Of a DNA stretch of 64,000 bases, positions 54,521 to 63,369 are shown in pieces. The notes under the pieces were generated by a model. The model did no database searches. It saw only the letters and a program-made list of their open reading frames with translations, and was not told the DNA's origin. The DNA comes from Methylorubrum rhodesianum (GTDB lineage Bacteria > Pseudomonadota > Alphaproteobacteria > Rhizobiales > Beijerinckiaceae), in assembly GCF_014199985.1 (NCBI RefSeq), contig NZ_JACHOS010000005.1, positions 124,001 through 188,000 of the forward strand. Reading direction: 5' to 3'. How positions within the stretch are numbered: the stretch's first letter is position 1; each line of letters starts with the position of its first letter. The position numbers and the translations under genes were made by a program.

Positions 54521-55263
54521 GCGACGATCTCAAATCCGGACGCCTTGTCGTCGTCACGGGAGCGAGCCGCGGGCTCGGCCTCGCCACGGCGAGCACCCTC
54601 GCCGCCGACGGGTTTCGCGTGGTGGCGCTCGCCCGGCGTTCGAGCGAGGCGCTGGAGGCGGCGCAAGGGGCCGCCGGCACCGGCCGGATCGAGTTCATGG
54701 CCGCCGATCTCGGCGAGATCGACGCGCTCCAGCGGCTCGCTCAGAGGATCCGGGCCGAGCACGGGCCGGTCTACGGCCTCGTCAACAACGCGGCCCTCGG
54801 CACGCCCGGCCTGCTCACGACGATGCCGGCAAGCAAGATCGCCGAACTCGTCCATCTCAACACTCTCGCGCCGATGGTGCTGACCAAGTATCTCGCCCGC
54901 GGAATGATGACGGCCGGCGCCGGCCGCATCGTCAACGTCAGCTCGATCATCGCGTTTACCGGCTACAACGCGCTCTCGGTCTACGCCGCCACCAAGGCCT
55001 CGATGATCGGCTTCACCAAGTCGCTGGCGCGCGAGGTCGGGCGCCTCGGGGTGACGGTGAACGCGGTGGCGCCGGGCTTCATCGAGACGGCGATGACCGG
55101 CGAGATGGACGAGGCCGAGCGCGGGCGGGTGGCCAATCGCAGCGCCCTCAAGCGGCTGGCCGAGCCGCAGGATGTGGCCGACGCCGTCGCCTACCTGATG
55201 TCCGACCGGGCCCGCAACGTCACCGGGACGGTGCTCACCATCGATGCCGGAAGCACTGCGTGA
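54517..55263 (+). CDS. SDR-family reductase, FabG-like
   Basis: A 248 aa classical short-chain dehydrogenase. TGASRGLG near residue 15 is the NADP loop, VNNAALG follows, and the active site is Ser in IVNVSSI with Tyr156-x3-Lys160 (YAATK). INARRS-like basic residues after the second strand (ALARRSS) favour NADPH. The C-terminal VAPGFIETAMT and VTGTVLTIDAG are standard for 3-oxoacyl-ACP reductases. The start is a GTG overlapping the ligase stop. Last gene of the carrier-protein cluster; 284 bases follow before the next gene. Confidence 0.9.
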   Translation: MSDDLKSGRLVVVTGASRGLGLATASTLAADGFRVVALARRSSEALEAAQGAAGTGRIEFMAADLGEIDALQRLAQRIRAEHGPVYGLVNNAALGTPGLLTTMPASKIAELVHLNTLAPMVLTKYLARGMMTAGAGRIVNVSSIIAFTGYNALSVYAATKASMIGFTKSLAREVGRLGVTVNAVAPGFIETAMTGEMDEAERGRVANRSALKRLAEPQDVADAVAYLMSDRARNVTGTVLTIDAGSTA

Positions 55264-55547
55264 GGTGCGCCGCGGGGCCGTGCCGCCTCGTTCCGCGAGA
55301 CGGGGCGGCAACGAAATCCCTGAAATCAGTATTCGACCACGCTGTGCCCCTTATTCCCGATCGATCAGATCAATCATCCACCGAGAAGAGCCGTCTCGAA
55401 ACGGCACTCGGCGGACGGCATCGATTTCGCTTGATGTCGGACTTGTCCGGGCGCGGGACGAGAATGCGTCCGTCTCCATCGGACGATTGCATCGATCCTT
55501 GAGCCGGACCGATGCCGGGCAGCGCGATCAGCCCTAGGAGGCCAACG

Positions 55548-56492
55548 ATGGATCGAGTGAACGACGCCCTGGTCGATGTCCCGGCCCAGGAGGAGGGCGT
55601 TCGAGCCACACGGGTGAAGGTCCGCTGCCGCCACATCGAGGAGGACGACCTCGATTCCGTGGTGCGGCTCCTGCGGATCGGCTTTCCCGACCGTTCGGAA
55701 GCCTACTGGCGGACCGGGCTCGAACGGCACCGCAGCCAGCCCCTGCCCGACGACGTGCCGCGCTACGGCTATGTGCTGGATCGGGACGGTGCGATCGTCG
55801 GCGTCCTGCTCGCGCTCTATCGAACGGTCACCGACGAGGCCGGGACGCATCTGCGCTGCAACCTGTCGAGCTGGTACGTGCTGCCGGAATTCCGGGCGCT
55901 CGGCACGCTGCTCGACGGCTTCGCCATGCGTGACCGGCGCGTGACCTACACCAACGTCTCGCCCGCCCCGCAGACGTGGCAGATGCACAAGGCGCGCGGC
56001 TTCAAGCCGGTCTGCTCGGGTCAGATGCTCGTCATGCCGTTGCTGGCCGGCTTCGGCCGCGGACGCCGCGTGCGGGCGGCCGACGCCGAGACTTTGCGCC
56101 TGCTGCCGGAGCCGGAGGCCCGGCTCGTGGCCGACCACATCGCCTATGGCTGCATCGGCCTCGTCTGCTCGGAGGGGGACCGGGCCTGGGCCGTGCTGTT
56201 CCAGCGGCGCGCGATCAGGCTGCGGCCGGGGGAGACCCGCTGGCCGCGCCTGCCCTGCCTCCAGCTCGTCTACCGCTCGAGCGCCCTCGACCTGCCCGCC
56301 TTCCTCGGCGCGATCGGGCGGCACCTCATCCTGCGCCACGCCATGCCATGGTTCGTGCTCGATGCCGTGGGGAAGCTGCCGGGGATCGCCGGGCGCTTCT
56401 TCGACGGCCGGGCCCCGAAATATGCCCGCGGCCCCAACCCGCCGGCAACGGGCGACCTCACCTATACCGAGGCCGTCCTATTCGGCGCCTAG
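55548..56492 (+). CDS. GNAT-like acyltransferase (exopolysaccharide associated)
   Basis: A 314 aa protein with an acetyltransferase-like N-terminal half: RCRHIEEDDLDSVVRLLRIGFPDRSEAYW, then VGVLLALYR and SSWYVLPEFRALG, where the VLPE(F/Y)R block matches the acetyl-CoA-binding region of GNAT enzymes. The second half (about 160-314) is not recognised. AGGAGG lies six bases from the ATG, the best SD in the window. The nearest genes downstream are a Wzy-like protein and a Wzz-like co-polymerase, which suggests decoration of an exported polysaccharide. Confidence 0.65.
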   Translation: MDRVNDALVDVPAQEEGVRATRVKVRCRHIEEDDLDSVVRLLRIGFPDRSEAYWRTGLERHRSQPLPDDVPRYGYVLDRDGAIVGVLLALYRTVTDEAGTHLRCNLSSWYVLPEFRALGTLLDGFAMRDRRVTYTNVSPAPQTWQMHKARGFKPVCSGQMLVMPLLAGFGRGRRVRAADAETLRLLPEPEARLVADHIAYGCIGLVCSEGDRAWAVLFQRRAIRLRPGETRWPRLPCLQLVYRSSALDLPAFLGAIGRHLILRHAMPWFVLDAVGKLPGIAGRFFDGRAPKYARGPNPPATGDLTYTEAVLFGA

Positions 56493-56827
56493 AGCAGCGT
56501 TCGACGAAGCGCTCGCCAGCCCGTCGTGCGGAGGCGCGTCAGAGCAAGGACCTTGCGACGTCGGTTTCACGCGATCGAGGTGGTTACGGCTCTGGAAAGC
56601 ATGTCGGCAAGCCCGCAACCGGCTTAACCGAAATATCGGCCCGAAGCCGCAGGGTCACGGCGTCACGCGCGGCCCTGGCGGCCCGAAAGGCGCCGTAAAC
56701 CAAGACTCCACGCAGTGTTGGCGGGCACGGGATCGACGCGGCATCCGGTCGGCTTCCTTCTCGTCCCGCCAAGCTGAGGAGACGTCCGGGGGTTCAGCCC
56801 GAGAAACCAGCCGATGGAACCACCGGA
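56493..56827. other. Intergenic region before the Wzy-like gene
   Basis: 335 bases without a supported gene. It should hold the promoter of the downstream polysaccharide operon. I see no clear promoter pair or terminator. Confidence 0.4.
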
Positions 56828-58192
56828 ATGCTGAATCTGCTCTTGGTCGTCGCCGTGGTGGTCTGGTTCGCGCTGCTCTACCCGCTGGCGCGCCACCGTC
56901 TCGAGACCCGGCTCGGACCGCTGAACGGACCCGTGGCGGTGCCGTTCGCCCTGATGTCGATCTTCGCGCTGCTGCCGCTCGTCTTCAACGTCCCTCGGGA
57001 CGATGGCAACGCCGTGCTGGACCAGGGGCTCACGGCCTCCAACATCGCCCTCGTCGCCATGACCGGTCTGACCGGGCTCTATCTGGCCGTCCGCATCGCC
57101 GTCGATCGGCGCGTCCTGCTGGTGGCCTTCTCGATGCCGTATCTGCCGTTCACGCTGATGATCCTCGTGAACGGCGTCAGCACCGCCTGGTCGATCGTGC
57201 CGACCTATACGATCTACCGCACGGTCGAGCTGGCGATCTTCACCCTCGCCTCGATCATGATCTTCGACCGCAGCGACATCGAGCGGCGGCTGCCGAACCT
57301 CTTCGCGACGTTCATCGTCCTCTGGCTGATCGCCACGGCACCGATCATCCTCGACAATCTGGCCCACGGGATCGTGTTCTCGTCGGCCAAGCACAACCTC
57401 GTCCCCTATCTCTGCGCGACCTACGCCTTCCTCGTCATCTTCGACGATCGCATCCGGCATCGGGGCGCCCACCTCCTCCTCGCCTTCGCCGGGTTCGTCA
57501 TTGCCGGCTCGGCGGCGAGCACCGCCGCCCTGGTCGCGGCCGTTCCCGGCATCATGGTGGCGTCGCAGCATCGCCGGCTGCGCCTCCTCGGCTACGCCGG
57601 CTTCACCGTCTACCTCGCCGCGTTCGTCGTGCTGATGGGCGGCCTGTCCGCTTTCCCCGCGCTTCTCGACGTGATCTCGACCGTGCTGCAGAAGCCGCCG
57701 GAGGAGCTGGCCGACGCCACCGGGCGCGGCACCTTCTGGCCGGTCTTCATCGAGGCCACCAAGGACCGCTTCGTCGGCGCCGGCTACGCGGCCGGCGACC
57801 GCTTCATCCAGCTCCTGATCCCGACCACGGCGCTGGCGGAGACGCTGGCCCGGGACGCGGTGTTCATCTCGAGCTCGCACAACATGCTGCTGAGCGCCTG
57901 GGCCGGCACCGGAGTGATCGGAATCGGCCTCTGCGCGATGGTGCTGGGCGCCGCAATGCGCTGGGGAATGAAGCTCGACCGTGCCGGGCGGCGCCTCGTC
58001 GCCACCTGCGTTTTCTTCCTGATCCTCAACGGCATGACGACGCCGGGCATCTTCCAGGACTGGAACATCAACGTCCTCACCTTCGTGGGCGTGCTGGCCT
58101 ATGCCCGCATCGGCGCCCTGCGCTGCGAGCCAGCGGGCGCGCTCGCGCGGGACACCGCTCCCTTTGCCGTCCGACGGGCGGCGCCCGCATGA
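56828..58192 (+). CDS. O-antigen ligase/polymerase-like membrane protein
   Basis: A 454 aa polytopic protein of the O-antigen ligase superfamily. About eleven hydrophobic segments, a TGRGTFWPVFIEATKDRFVGAGYAAGDRF loop and SSSHNMLLSAWAGTGVIGIGL near residue 355 carry the conserved Arg, Gly-x-Gly and SxHN motifs of Wzy/WaaL proteins. It would polymerise or ligate lipid-linked glycan units on the periplasmic side. Followed after 188 bases by a Wzz/GumC-like gene. It is a paralog in architecture of the membrane half of the fused gene at 36337-38712. Confidence 0.85.
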   Translation: MLNLLLVVAVVVWFALLYPLARHRLETRLGPLNGPVAVPFALMSIFALLPLVFNVPRDDGNAVLDQGLTASNIALVAMTGLTGLYLAVRIAVDRRVLLVAFSMPYLPFTLMILVNGVSTAWSIVPTYTIYRTVELAIFTLASIMIFDRSDIERRLPNLFATFIVLWLIATAPIILDNLAHGIVFSSAKHNLVPYLCATYAFLVIFDDRIRHRGAHLLLAFAGFVIAGSAASTAALVAAVPGIMVASQHRRLRLLGYAGFTVYLAAFVVLMGGLSAFPALLDVISTVLQKPPEELADATGRGTFWPVFIEATKDRFVGAGYAAGDRFIQLLIPTTALAETLARDAVFISSSHNMLLSAWAGTGVIGIGLCAMVLGAAMRWGMKLDRAGRRLVATCVFFLILNGMTTPGIFQDWNINVLTFVGVLAYARIGALRCEPAGALARDTAPFAVRRAAPA

Positions 58193-58380
58193 CGTCCCTG
58201 GGCAGGCGGGCTGGCGCGCATCTTGAAGCTTGAGCCCCGAACCGACATCCGGCGCGCGGCCGATGTCCCGAAATGGGAAGGATCATCCCGAGTGATCCGC
58301 TCCGGGACGGAAACAGCGGGCCGGATCGATCGCAGCGGGCCGGCTGAGCCCGCGGAAGCCCTTTGTTCGAAAGTCTTGCG

Positions 58381-60504
58381 ATGACGATGGTCGAGCGGAT
58401 GCCTTCGCGATTCTTCGTCGGCACCGAGCCGGGCAAGCCCGACGTGACGCCGGAACCCTGGTTTCTCGATCCGCGCGAGATCGGGCGGGCGTTGCGCGCG
58501 CGCTGGGCCCTCGTGCTGACCCCGATGGTCCTGCTCCTGGTGGGGGCGGTGGCGTGGCTCGCCCTGGTGCCGCCGCTCTACGCCGCCGTGACGCAGATCC
58601 TGATCGACCCGCGCGGCATCCAGGTGGTCAAGGACGGCGTGACGCCCTCCGATCAGGCGAGCGATGCGAGCCTGCTCCTCGTCGACAGCCAGGTCCGCGT
58701 CCTGATCTCCGATGATGTCCTTCGTCAGGTCGTGAGCCACTTCAAGCTCGATCAGGACCCGGAATTCGTCCGCTCCTCGTCGCCGCTGGACGCCCTCAAG
58801 GGCAGCCTGTCCTCGCTGCTCGGTGCCTCCGGCGGCCCGTCCGACGACACGCTCACGGCCCTGCGCACCCTGCGCGACCGCACCGCGGCGCGACGCCTGG
58901 AGCGCAGCTTCGTGGTCGAACTCGCCGTCACCACCCAGTCGCGCCAGAAATCCGCCGATCTCGCCCAGGCGATCGCCGAGACCTACCTCGCCACCGTCTC
59001 GCAGGCGCAGGCGCAGGTCACCCGCAAGGCCGGCGACGCGGTGGCGGGCCGGCTCGGCGAGCTGCAGGACGACCTGCGCGAGGCCGAGGACAAGGCGCAG
59101 AAATTCCGTGCCGCCAACAACCTCGTCGGAACCCGCGGGCAGCTCGTCAGCGAGCAGGCGCTGACCCAGCTGAACCAGCAGCTCGGCGCCGCGCGCGCCC
59201 GGGCCGGTGAACTGCGCGGACGCCTCGCCCAGATCGAGGCGGTCGCCAACGGGCGGGCCGATCTCAATTCGGTGACCGAGATCGTCCAATCGACGACCAT
59301 CGCGCAGCTGCGCTCCCAGCTCGCCCAGATCGAGGCGGCGCGGGCCGACACGGTGTCCAATCTCGGGCCGCGCCACCCCACCCTGCGCACCAGCGAGCTG
59401 CAGGTGCAGACCCTGCGCAACGACATCAACGCCGAGATCCGGCGCATCGCCGCGGCGACCCGCAACGACTACCGCTCGGCGCTCGCCAACGAGGCGTCGC
59501 TGGCCGCCACCCTGGAGAGCCGCAAGAAGGAGGCCCTGTCCGTCGACAGGAGCTTCGTGCGCCTGCGCGAACTGGAACGGCAGGTCGAGGCGAGCCGCGC
59601 GGTCTACGAGGCCTTCCTCGTCCGTGCCAGGGAATTGCAGGAGCAGCAGCGCCTCGACACCTCCACCTCGCGCATCATCTCGCCGGCCTCGCTCCCGGCC
59701 CGCCGGCTCGGCCCGCCGATCCCGGCGATCTTCGCGGCGGCGGTCGCGGCCGGGCTCGGCATTGGCGTCGCGCTCGCGCTCCTTGCGGTGCCGGCTGCCG
59801 GGCGGGTCGGTTCGCGCCGTCGGCTCCAGCAACTCGCCGGCCTCCCGGTCATCGCGGCGTTGCCGGCCCGGGTGCGAACCCGGACGCGGGGCCGGGCCGG
59901 CGGCGAGGCCCTGCGCGCCGACACCGCCTACGACCTGGCCGTGGCGCGCCTCGGCAGCCGTCTCCAGCGCGACTTCGCGGCCCCGCGGCCGACGGTGGTT
60001 CTCATCACCTCGGCGGACGACCGGACCGGCAAGTCGGAACTGGCGCGCAGCCTCGCCGCCTCGGCCGCGCTCGACGGCCAGCGGGTGCTTGTCGTCGATG
60101 CCGATCCGGAGGCGTTGATCTCGCGCGATCTGCGAAGCGCGGCCAGACGCGGCGTCGCCGAGGCGCTGCGGACGCAGTCGGGGCTCGGCGAAGCACTCGT
60201 GGACGGGCCGGCCGGATTCAAGATCCTGCCGTTCGACGACGCGGCCCTGAGCCTCGGCACCGCGGCCTTTACCGGGGCGGTCCTGACGGCGGCGGCAGCG
60301 TTCGACACGGTCTTCGTCGATATCGGGCTGATCGGCACCGACATCGCCGCCGAGCGCCTCGCCCAGGACCAGCGCTTTCCCGCGCTGCTGCTGACGGCGA
60401 GCGCCACCCGCAGCGCCGTGAGCCGGTTGCGGCGGGCGCTCGATGCCATCGGCCGCGACCCGCGGGTGCATCTCGTGATGACCGACGCGGACGCCGAGGC
60501 GTGA
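58381..60504 (+). CDS. Polysaccharide co-polymerase Wzz/GumC with C-terminal P-loop domain
   Basis: A 707 aa inner-membrane protein. First membrane segment at about 44-66, a long periplasmic region with extended coiled coil (about 190-430) typical of PCP-2a proteins, second membrane segment at about 447-470, then a cytoplasmic BY-kinase-like domain with the Walker A loop DDRTGKSELARS near residue 545 and a Walker-A'-like VLVVDADPEA. A tyrosine-rich C-terminal tail, which is the usual autophosphorylation site, is absent. Start ambiguous: TTG 58363, ATG 58381 and ATG 58387 are in frame; I chose 58381. It controls chain length or export of the polymer, together with the upstream Wzy-like protein. 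Its stop overlaps the beta-helix gene. Confidence 0.87.
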   Translation: MTMVERMPSRFFVGTEPGKPDVTPEPWFLDPREIGRALRARWALVLTPMVLLLVGAVAWLALVPPLYAAVTQILIDPRGIQVVKDGVTPSDQASDASLLLVDSQVRVLISDDVLRQVVSHFKLDQDPEFVRSSSPLDALKGSLSSLLGASGGPSDDTLTALRTLRDRTAARRLERSFVVELAVTTQSRQKSADLAQAIAETYLATVSQAQAQVTRKAGDAVAGRLGELQDDLREAEDKAQKFRAANNLVGTRGQLVSEQALTQLNQQLGAARARAGELRGRLAQIEAVANGRADLNSVTEIVQSTTIAQLRSQLAQIEAARADTVSNLGPRHPTLRTSELQVQTLRNDINAEIRRIAAATRNDYRSALANEASLAATLESRKKEALSVDRSFVRLRELERQVEASRAVYEAFLVRARELQEQQRLDTSTSRIISPASLPARRLGPPIPAIFAAAVAAGLGIGVALALLAVPAAGRVGSRRRLQQLAGLPVIAALPARVRTRTRGRAGGEALRADTAYDLAVARLGSRLQRDFAAPRPTVVLITSADDRTGKSELARSLAASAALDGQRVLVVDADPEALISRDLRSAARRGVAEALRTQSGLGEALVDGPAGFKILPFDDAALSLGTAAFTGAVLTAAAAFDTVFVDIGLIGTDIAAERLAQDQRFPALLLTASATRSAVSRLRRALDAIGRDPRVHLVMTDADAEA

Positions 60505-62549
60505 GCCTCGGGCCGTTCCGGATCGGGGCTGCGCTCGCCGCGACCGTCCTCGCCGGCGTCTGCGCTCCCGGTTTCGTCGGATCGGTCCAGGGTGGGGACG
60601 CGCGGGCATCCCTGGTCCTGCGCGTCGCCCCCACCGGAGCGACCGGGACCGGCCGGCAAGACCGCTTCGCGGACCTGCCGCAGGCGCTCGCCCGCGTGGC
60701 GGCCCTGCGCCGGCAGGGCGAGGGGCGGGCGATCGTCGTGGAACTGGAGCCCGGCACGCACCGGATCGCCGCGCCCGTGCGGATCGGCCCCGAGCATTCG
60801 GGTGCGGCCGGGACGCCCCTGACCCTGCGCGGCGCGGCCGACGGATCCAGCCGGCTCGTCGGCAGCGTCCCCTTGCCGTCCGCGCCGCTGCCGCCGCGCT
60901 TGCGCGAGCGCCTACCCGCGGCCGCGCGCGACGAGGTGCGGGCCTACCGCCTGCCGGAAGCCTTGCGCCGGGAGCCGGCCTTCCGCGCCCCGCGGCGCTT
61001 GCGCGAGACGCATCCGCGCATCACCGAGATCTTCGATCCCGGCGGTGCCCTGCGGCCGGCGCAGTGGCCGAATGCCGGGAAGTCCGGTCCGGATGGCGTC
61101 TGGCCGACGATCGCGACCGCGGCACCGGGAGGTCTGGACTTCACCCTCGGAGACGCGCCGCCTCTGCCCGATCTGACTCGCGAGCGCGAGCTCTGGGCCG
61201 AGGGTTTCTGGCGGTGGGACTGGCTTCTCGAGACGCTGCCCGTCGCGCGGGTCGACCGGCACCGCCGTTTCGAGCTGGAGGCGCCCCCCTATGAGGGAAT
61301 CCGCGAGGGCGCCCGGATGCGGCTGGTTCACGCGCTCGCCGCCCTCGACGAGGCCGGCGAATGGTGGCGCGACCGCGACAGCGGCCTGCTGCTCGCTTGG
61401 CCGTCCCCCGGCGCGACCGAACTGGAAGCGAGCCTCGCCGAGGGGCTGATCCTCGCGGAGGGCGTTCGGCACCTGCGCATCGAGCGCCTGCGGCTGGAGC
61501 GTGCCCGCGGCGACCTGATCGTCGCCCGCGGCGGCGAGGACATTGAGATCCGGGCGAGCGACCTGTCCTGGGCGGCGGGGCGCGCGGTGGTGTTCGAGGA
61601 TGTTGCTCGGGGCGGCGTCTCCGGCAGCGCGATCCACGACATCGGCGCGAGCGCGGTCCGCCTCGTCGGGGGCGACCGTGCCACCCTCCGGCCCGGCGGG
61701 CTCTTCGTGCGCGATTGCCGCTTCACCCGCTTCTCGCGGCTGAGCCGGACCCAGAGTTCCGCGATCGAACTCGACGGCGTCGGTGCGGAAGCGAGCGGAA
61801 ACCTCATCGCCGACGCGGTCGGCTACGCGGTCTATCTGCGCGGCAACGATCACGTGTTCCGCCGCAACGAGGTGGCCCGGCTCATCCACGGCCTGAGCGA
61901 TACCGGCGCGATCTATGCGGGCCGCGACTTCACCGCCCGCGGCTCGATCATCGAGGACAACTACATCCACGACATCCGCACCGTGCCGGGGATGGAGGTG
62001 AAGGGAGTCTACCTCGACGACATGGCGAGCGGCTTCACCATCCGGCGCAACCTGTTCGTCGATGTCCAGCAGCCGGTCTTCATCGGCGGCGGCAGCGACA
62101 ACACCGTCACCCGCAACGTCTTCGTCGCGTCGAGCCCGATGGTGGCCCTCGATGCGCGCGGCCTGACCTGGATGGCGCCGTCGCTCACGCAAGCGGATTC
62201 GGAGTTCCGTGCCGCCTTCGCCGCGATGCCGCTGGACTCGCCGCCCTGGCGGATGCGGTTTCCGAAGCTGGCGGAAGCCCTCTCCGATCATCCGGGCGTG
62301 GCGCGCAACAACCAGATCGTCGACAACGTGACCATCGGCGGCGAGCTCGTCACCTTCAGCGAAAAGGCGGAGGCGGGCCGGCAGATCATCCTGTTCAACA
62401 CCCGCCTCGACGGTCCGGCCCCGCGATCCGGCGACCTCGCCGCGCTCGCCCGCCTCGCCGCCGGGCGCGGCATCGCGCTCGGACCCGATCCGGAGACCCT
62501 GCGGCGGGACGAACTGCCGCCCTCGCCCTTCACCCATCCGCGGCGCTGA
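60501..62549 (+). CDS. Exported right-handed parallel beta-helix protein
   Basis: A 682 aa protein with a Sec-type N-terminus (about residues 1-32), a start domain with QALARVAALR and VVELEPGTHRIAAPV that marks the beginning of many polysaccharide-lyase-like beta helices, and rung repeats from about 325 to 570 (NEVARLIHGLSDTG, NYIHDIRTVPG, NLFVDVQQPV, NVFVASSPMV). Such folds occur in pectate/alginate lyase-like and GH28/GH110-like enzymes; catalytic residues are not assignable by eye. The GTG start overlaps the co-polymerase stop, so it is translationally coupled to polysaccharide export and may cut or bind the polymer in the periplasm. Confidence 0.8.
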   Translation: MSLGPFRIGAALAATVLAGVCAPGFVGSVQGGDARASLVLRVAPTGATGTGRQDRFADLPQALARVAALRRQGEGRAIVVELEPGTHRIAAPVRIGPEHSGAAGTPLTLRGAADGSSRLVGSVPLPSAPLPPRLRERLPAAARDEVRAYRLPEALRREPAFRAPRRLRETHPRITEIFDPGGALRPAQWPNAGKSGPDGVWPTIATAAPGGLDFTLGDAPPLPDLTRERELWAEGFWRWDWLLETLPVARVDRHRRFELEAPPYEGIREGARMRLVHALAALDEAGEWWRDRDSGLLLAWPSPGATELEASLAEGLILAEGVRHLRIERLRLERARGDLIVARGGEDIEIRASDLSWAAGRAVVFEDVARGGVSGSAIHDIGASAVRLVGGDRATLRPGGLFVRDCRFTRFSRLSRTQSSAIELDGVGAEASGNLIADAVGYAVYLRGNDHVFRRNEVARLIHGLSDTGAIYAGRDFTARGSIIEDNYIHDIRTVPGMEVKGVYLDDMASGFTIRRNLFVDVQQPVFIGGGSDNTVTRNVFVASSPMVALDARGLTWMAPSLTQADSEFRAAFAAMPLDSPPWRMRFPKLAEALSDHPGVARNNQIVDNVTIGGELVTFSEKAEAGRQIILFNTRLDGPAPRSGDLAALARLAAGRGIALGPDPETLRRDELPPSPFTHPRR

Positions 62550-62572
62550 GATCCCTCCCGTCGAACGGACGA

Positions 62573-63091
62573 TCACGCAGCCTTGGACGGTGCCTCCGTC
62601 AGGGTCGAGAACTCGCTGACGATGGCTTCGTGAACCTGCTTCAGCCAATCCTCGGCGATGCGCGCCCGCTCCTCGGCGGCGTCCGCCCGCTCCTCCGCCG
62701 CCCGGATGCGCTGCTCGGCCAGGGCCTGGATATTGGCCGCCCTGGCCTCGGCCGCCCGCACCCGCTCGCTGGCGAGCTTGATGTCGTCGCGAACGCGTTC
62801 CAGCAGCTCGTGCACCCGCTGTTCCTGCTCCTGGGCCTGCGCCTCGACCTCGCGGGTCCGGTGCGCGGCGGCCCTCACGCGCTCGATCAGGCTCGTCCAG
62901 TCCTGGGGGGACGAGGGCGTCCCGACCGCCGCGGCGGCGCCTGCCCCGGCATCCGATTGCACGAGACGCAGAATACTCGTCAGGCTATCCGCTGCCTTCT
63001 GGTCGTCTTGAGACACGATGGTCGCATTTCGAGACTCGAACTGGTCAAGTTCGAGCGGACGCTCCCAGCGCATTTTCTTGACGATGTCCAT
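62573..63091 (-). CDS. Coiled-coil hypothetical protein
   Basis: A 172 aa protein that is mostly one long charged helix: from about residue 75 to 155 it is rich in Glu, Arg, Ala and Gln with heptad-like spacing (EVEAQAQEQEQRVHELLERV, ERIRAAEERADAAEERA pattern). The N-terminal 60 residues are Ala/Gly-rich without clear structure. No membrane segment or catalytic motif. An in-frame TTG at 63097 precedes the chosen ATG. It converges with the beta-helix gene (23 bases apart) and stands alone. Function unknown. Confidence 0.65.
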   Translation of the reverse strand: MDIVKKMRWERPLELDQFESRNATIVSQDDQKAADSLTSILRLVQSDAGAGAAAAVGTPSSPQDWTSLIERVRAAAHRTREVEAQAQEQEQRVHELLERVRDDIKLASERVRAAEARAANIQALAEQRIRAAEERADAAEERARIAEDWLKQVHEAIVSEFSTLTEAPSKAA

Positions 63092-63369
63092 TTCCAAGAG
63101 CTTTCATCGCGAGATGGAGGCCGGGCCGATACATGCGGGGGAGGAATGATCCGCAACACCACATTCGTGCAGGACAAAGTACCGAGGCAAGACAAATTTT
63201 CGATGGCTAAATTGCCGAGTTTTACCTTCCAGCCCGATGTATCAAAAATACCACGAATGTAATTTATGCATCTTTCCGAACGCGGTTTCGCGTTACTCCA
63301 GCAGCCTGGGCCGCCGGGCCCGACGATCTCGAGCCTCGACACGGCCCCCGCCGGATCAGGCGGGCGACA

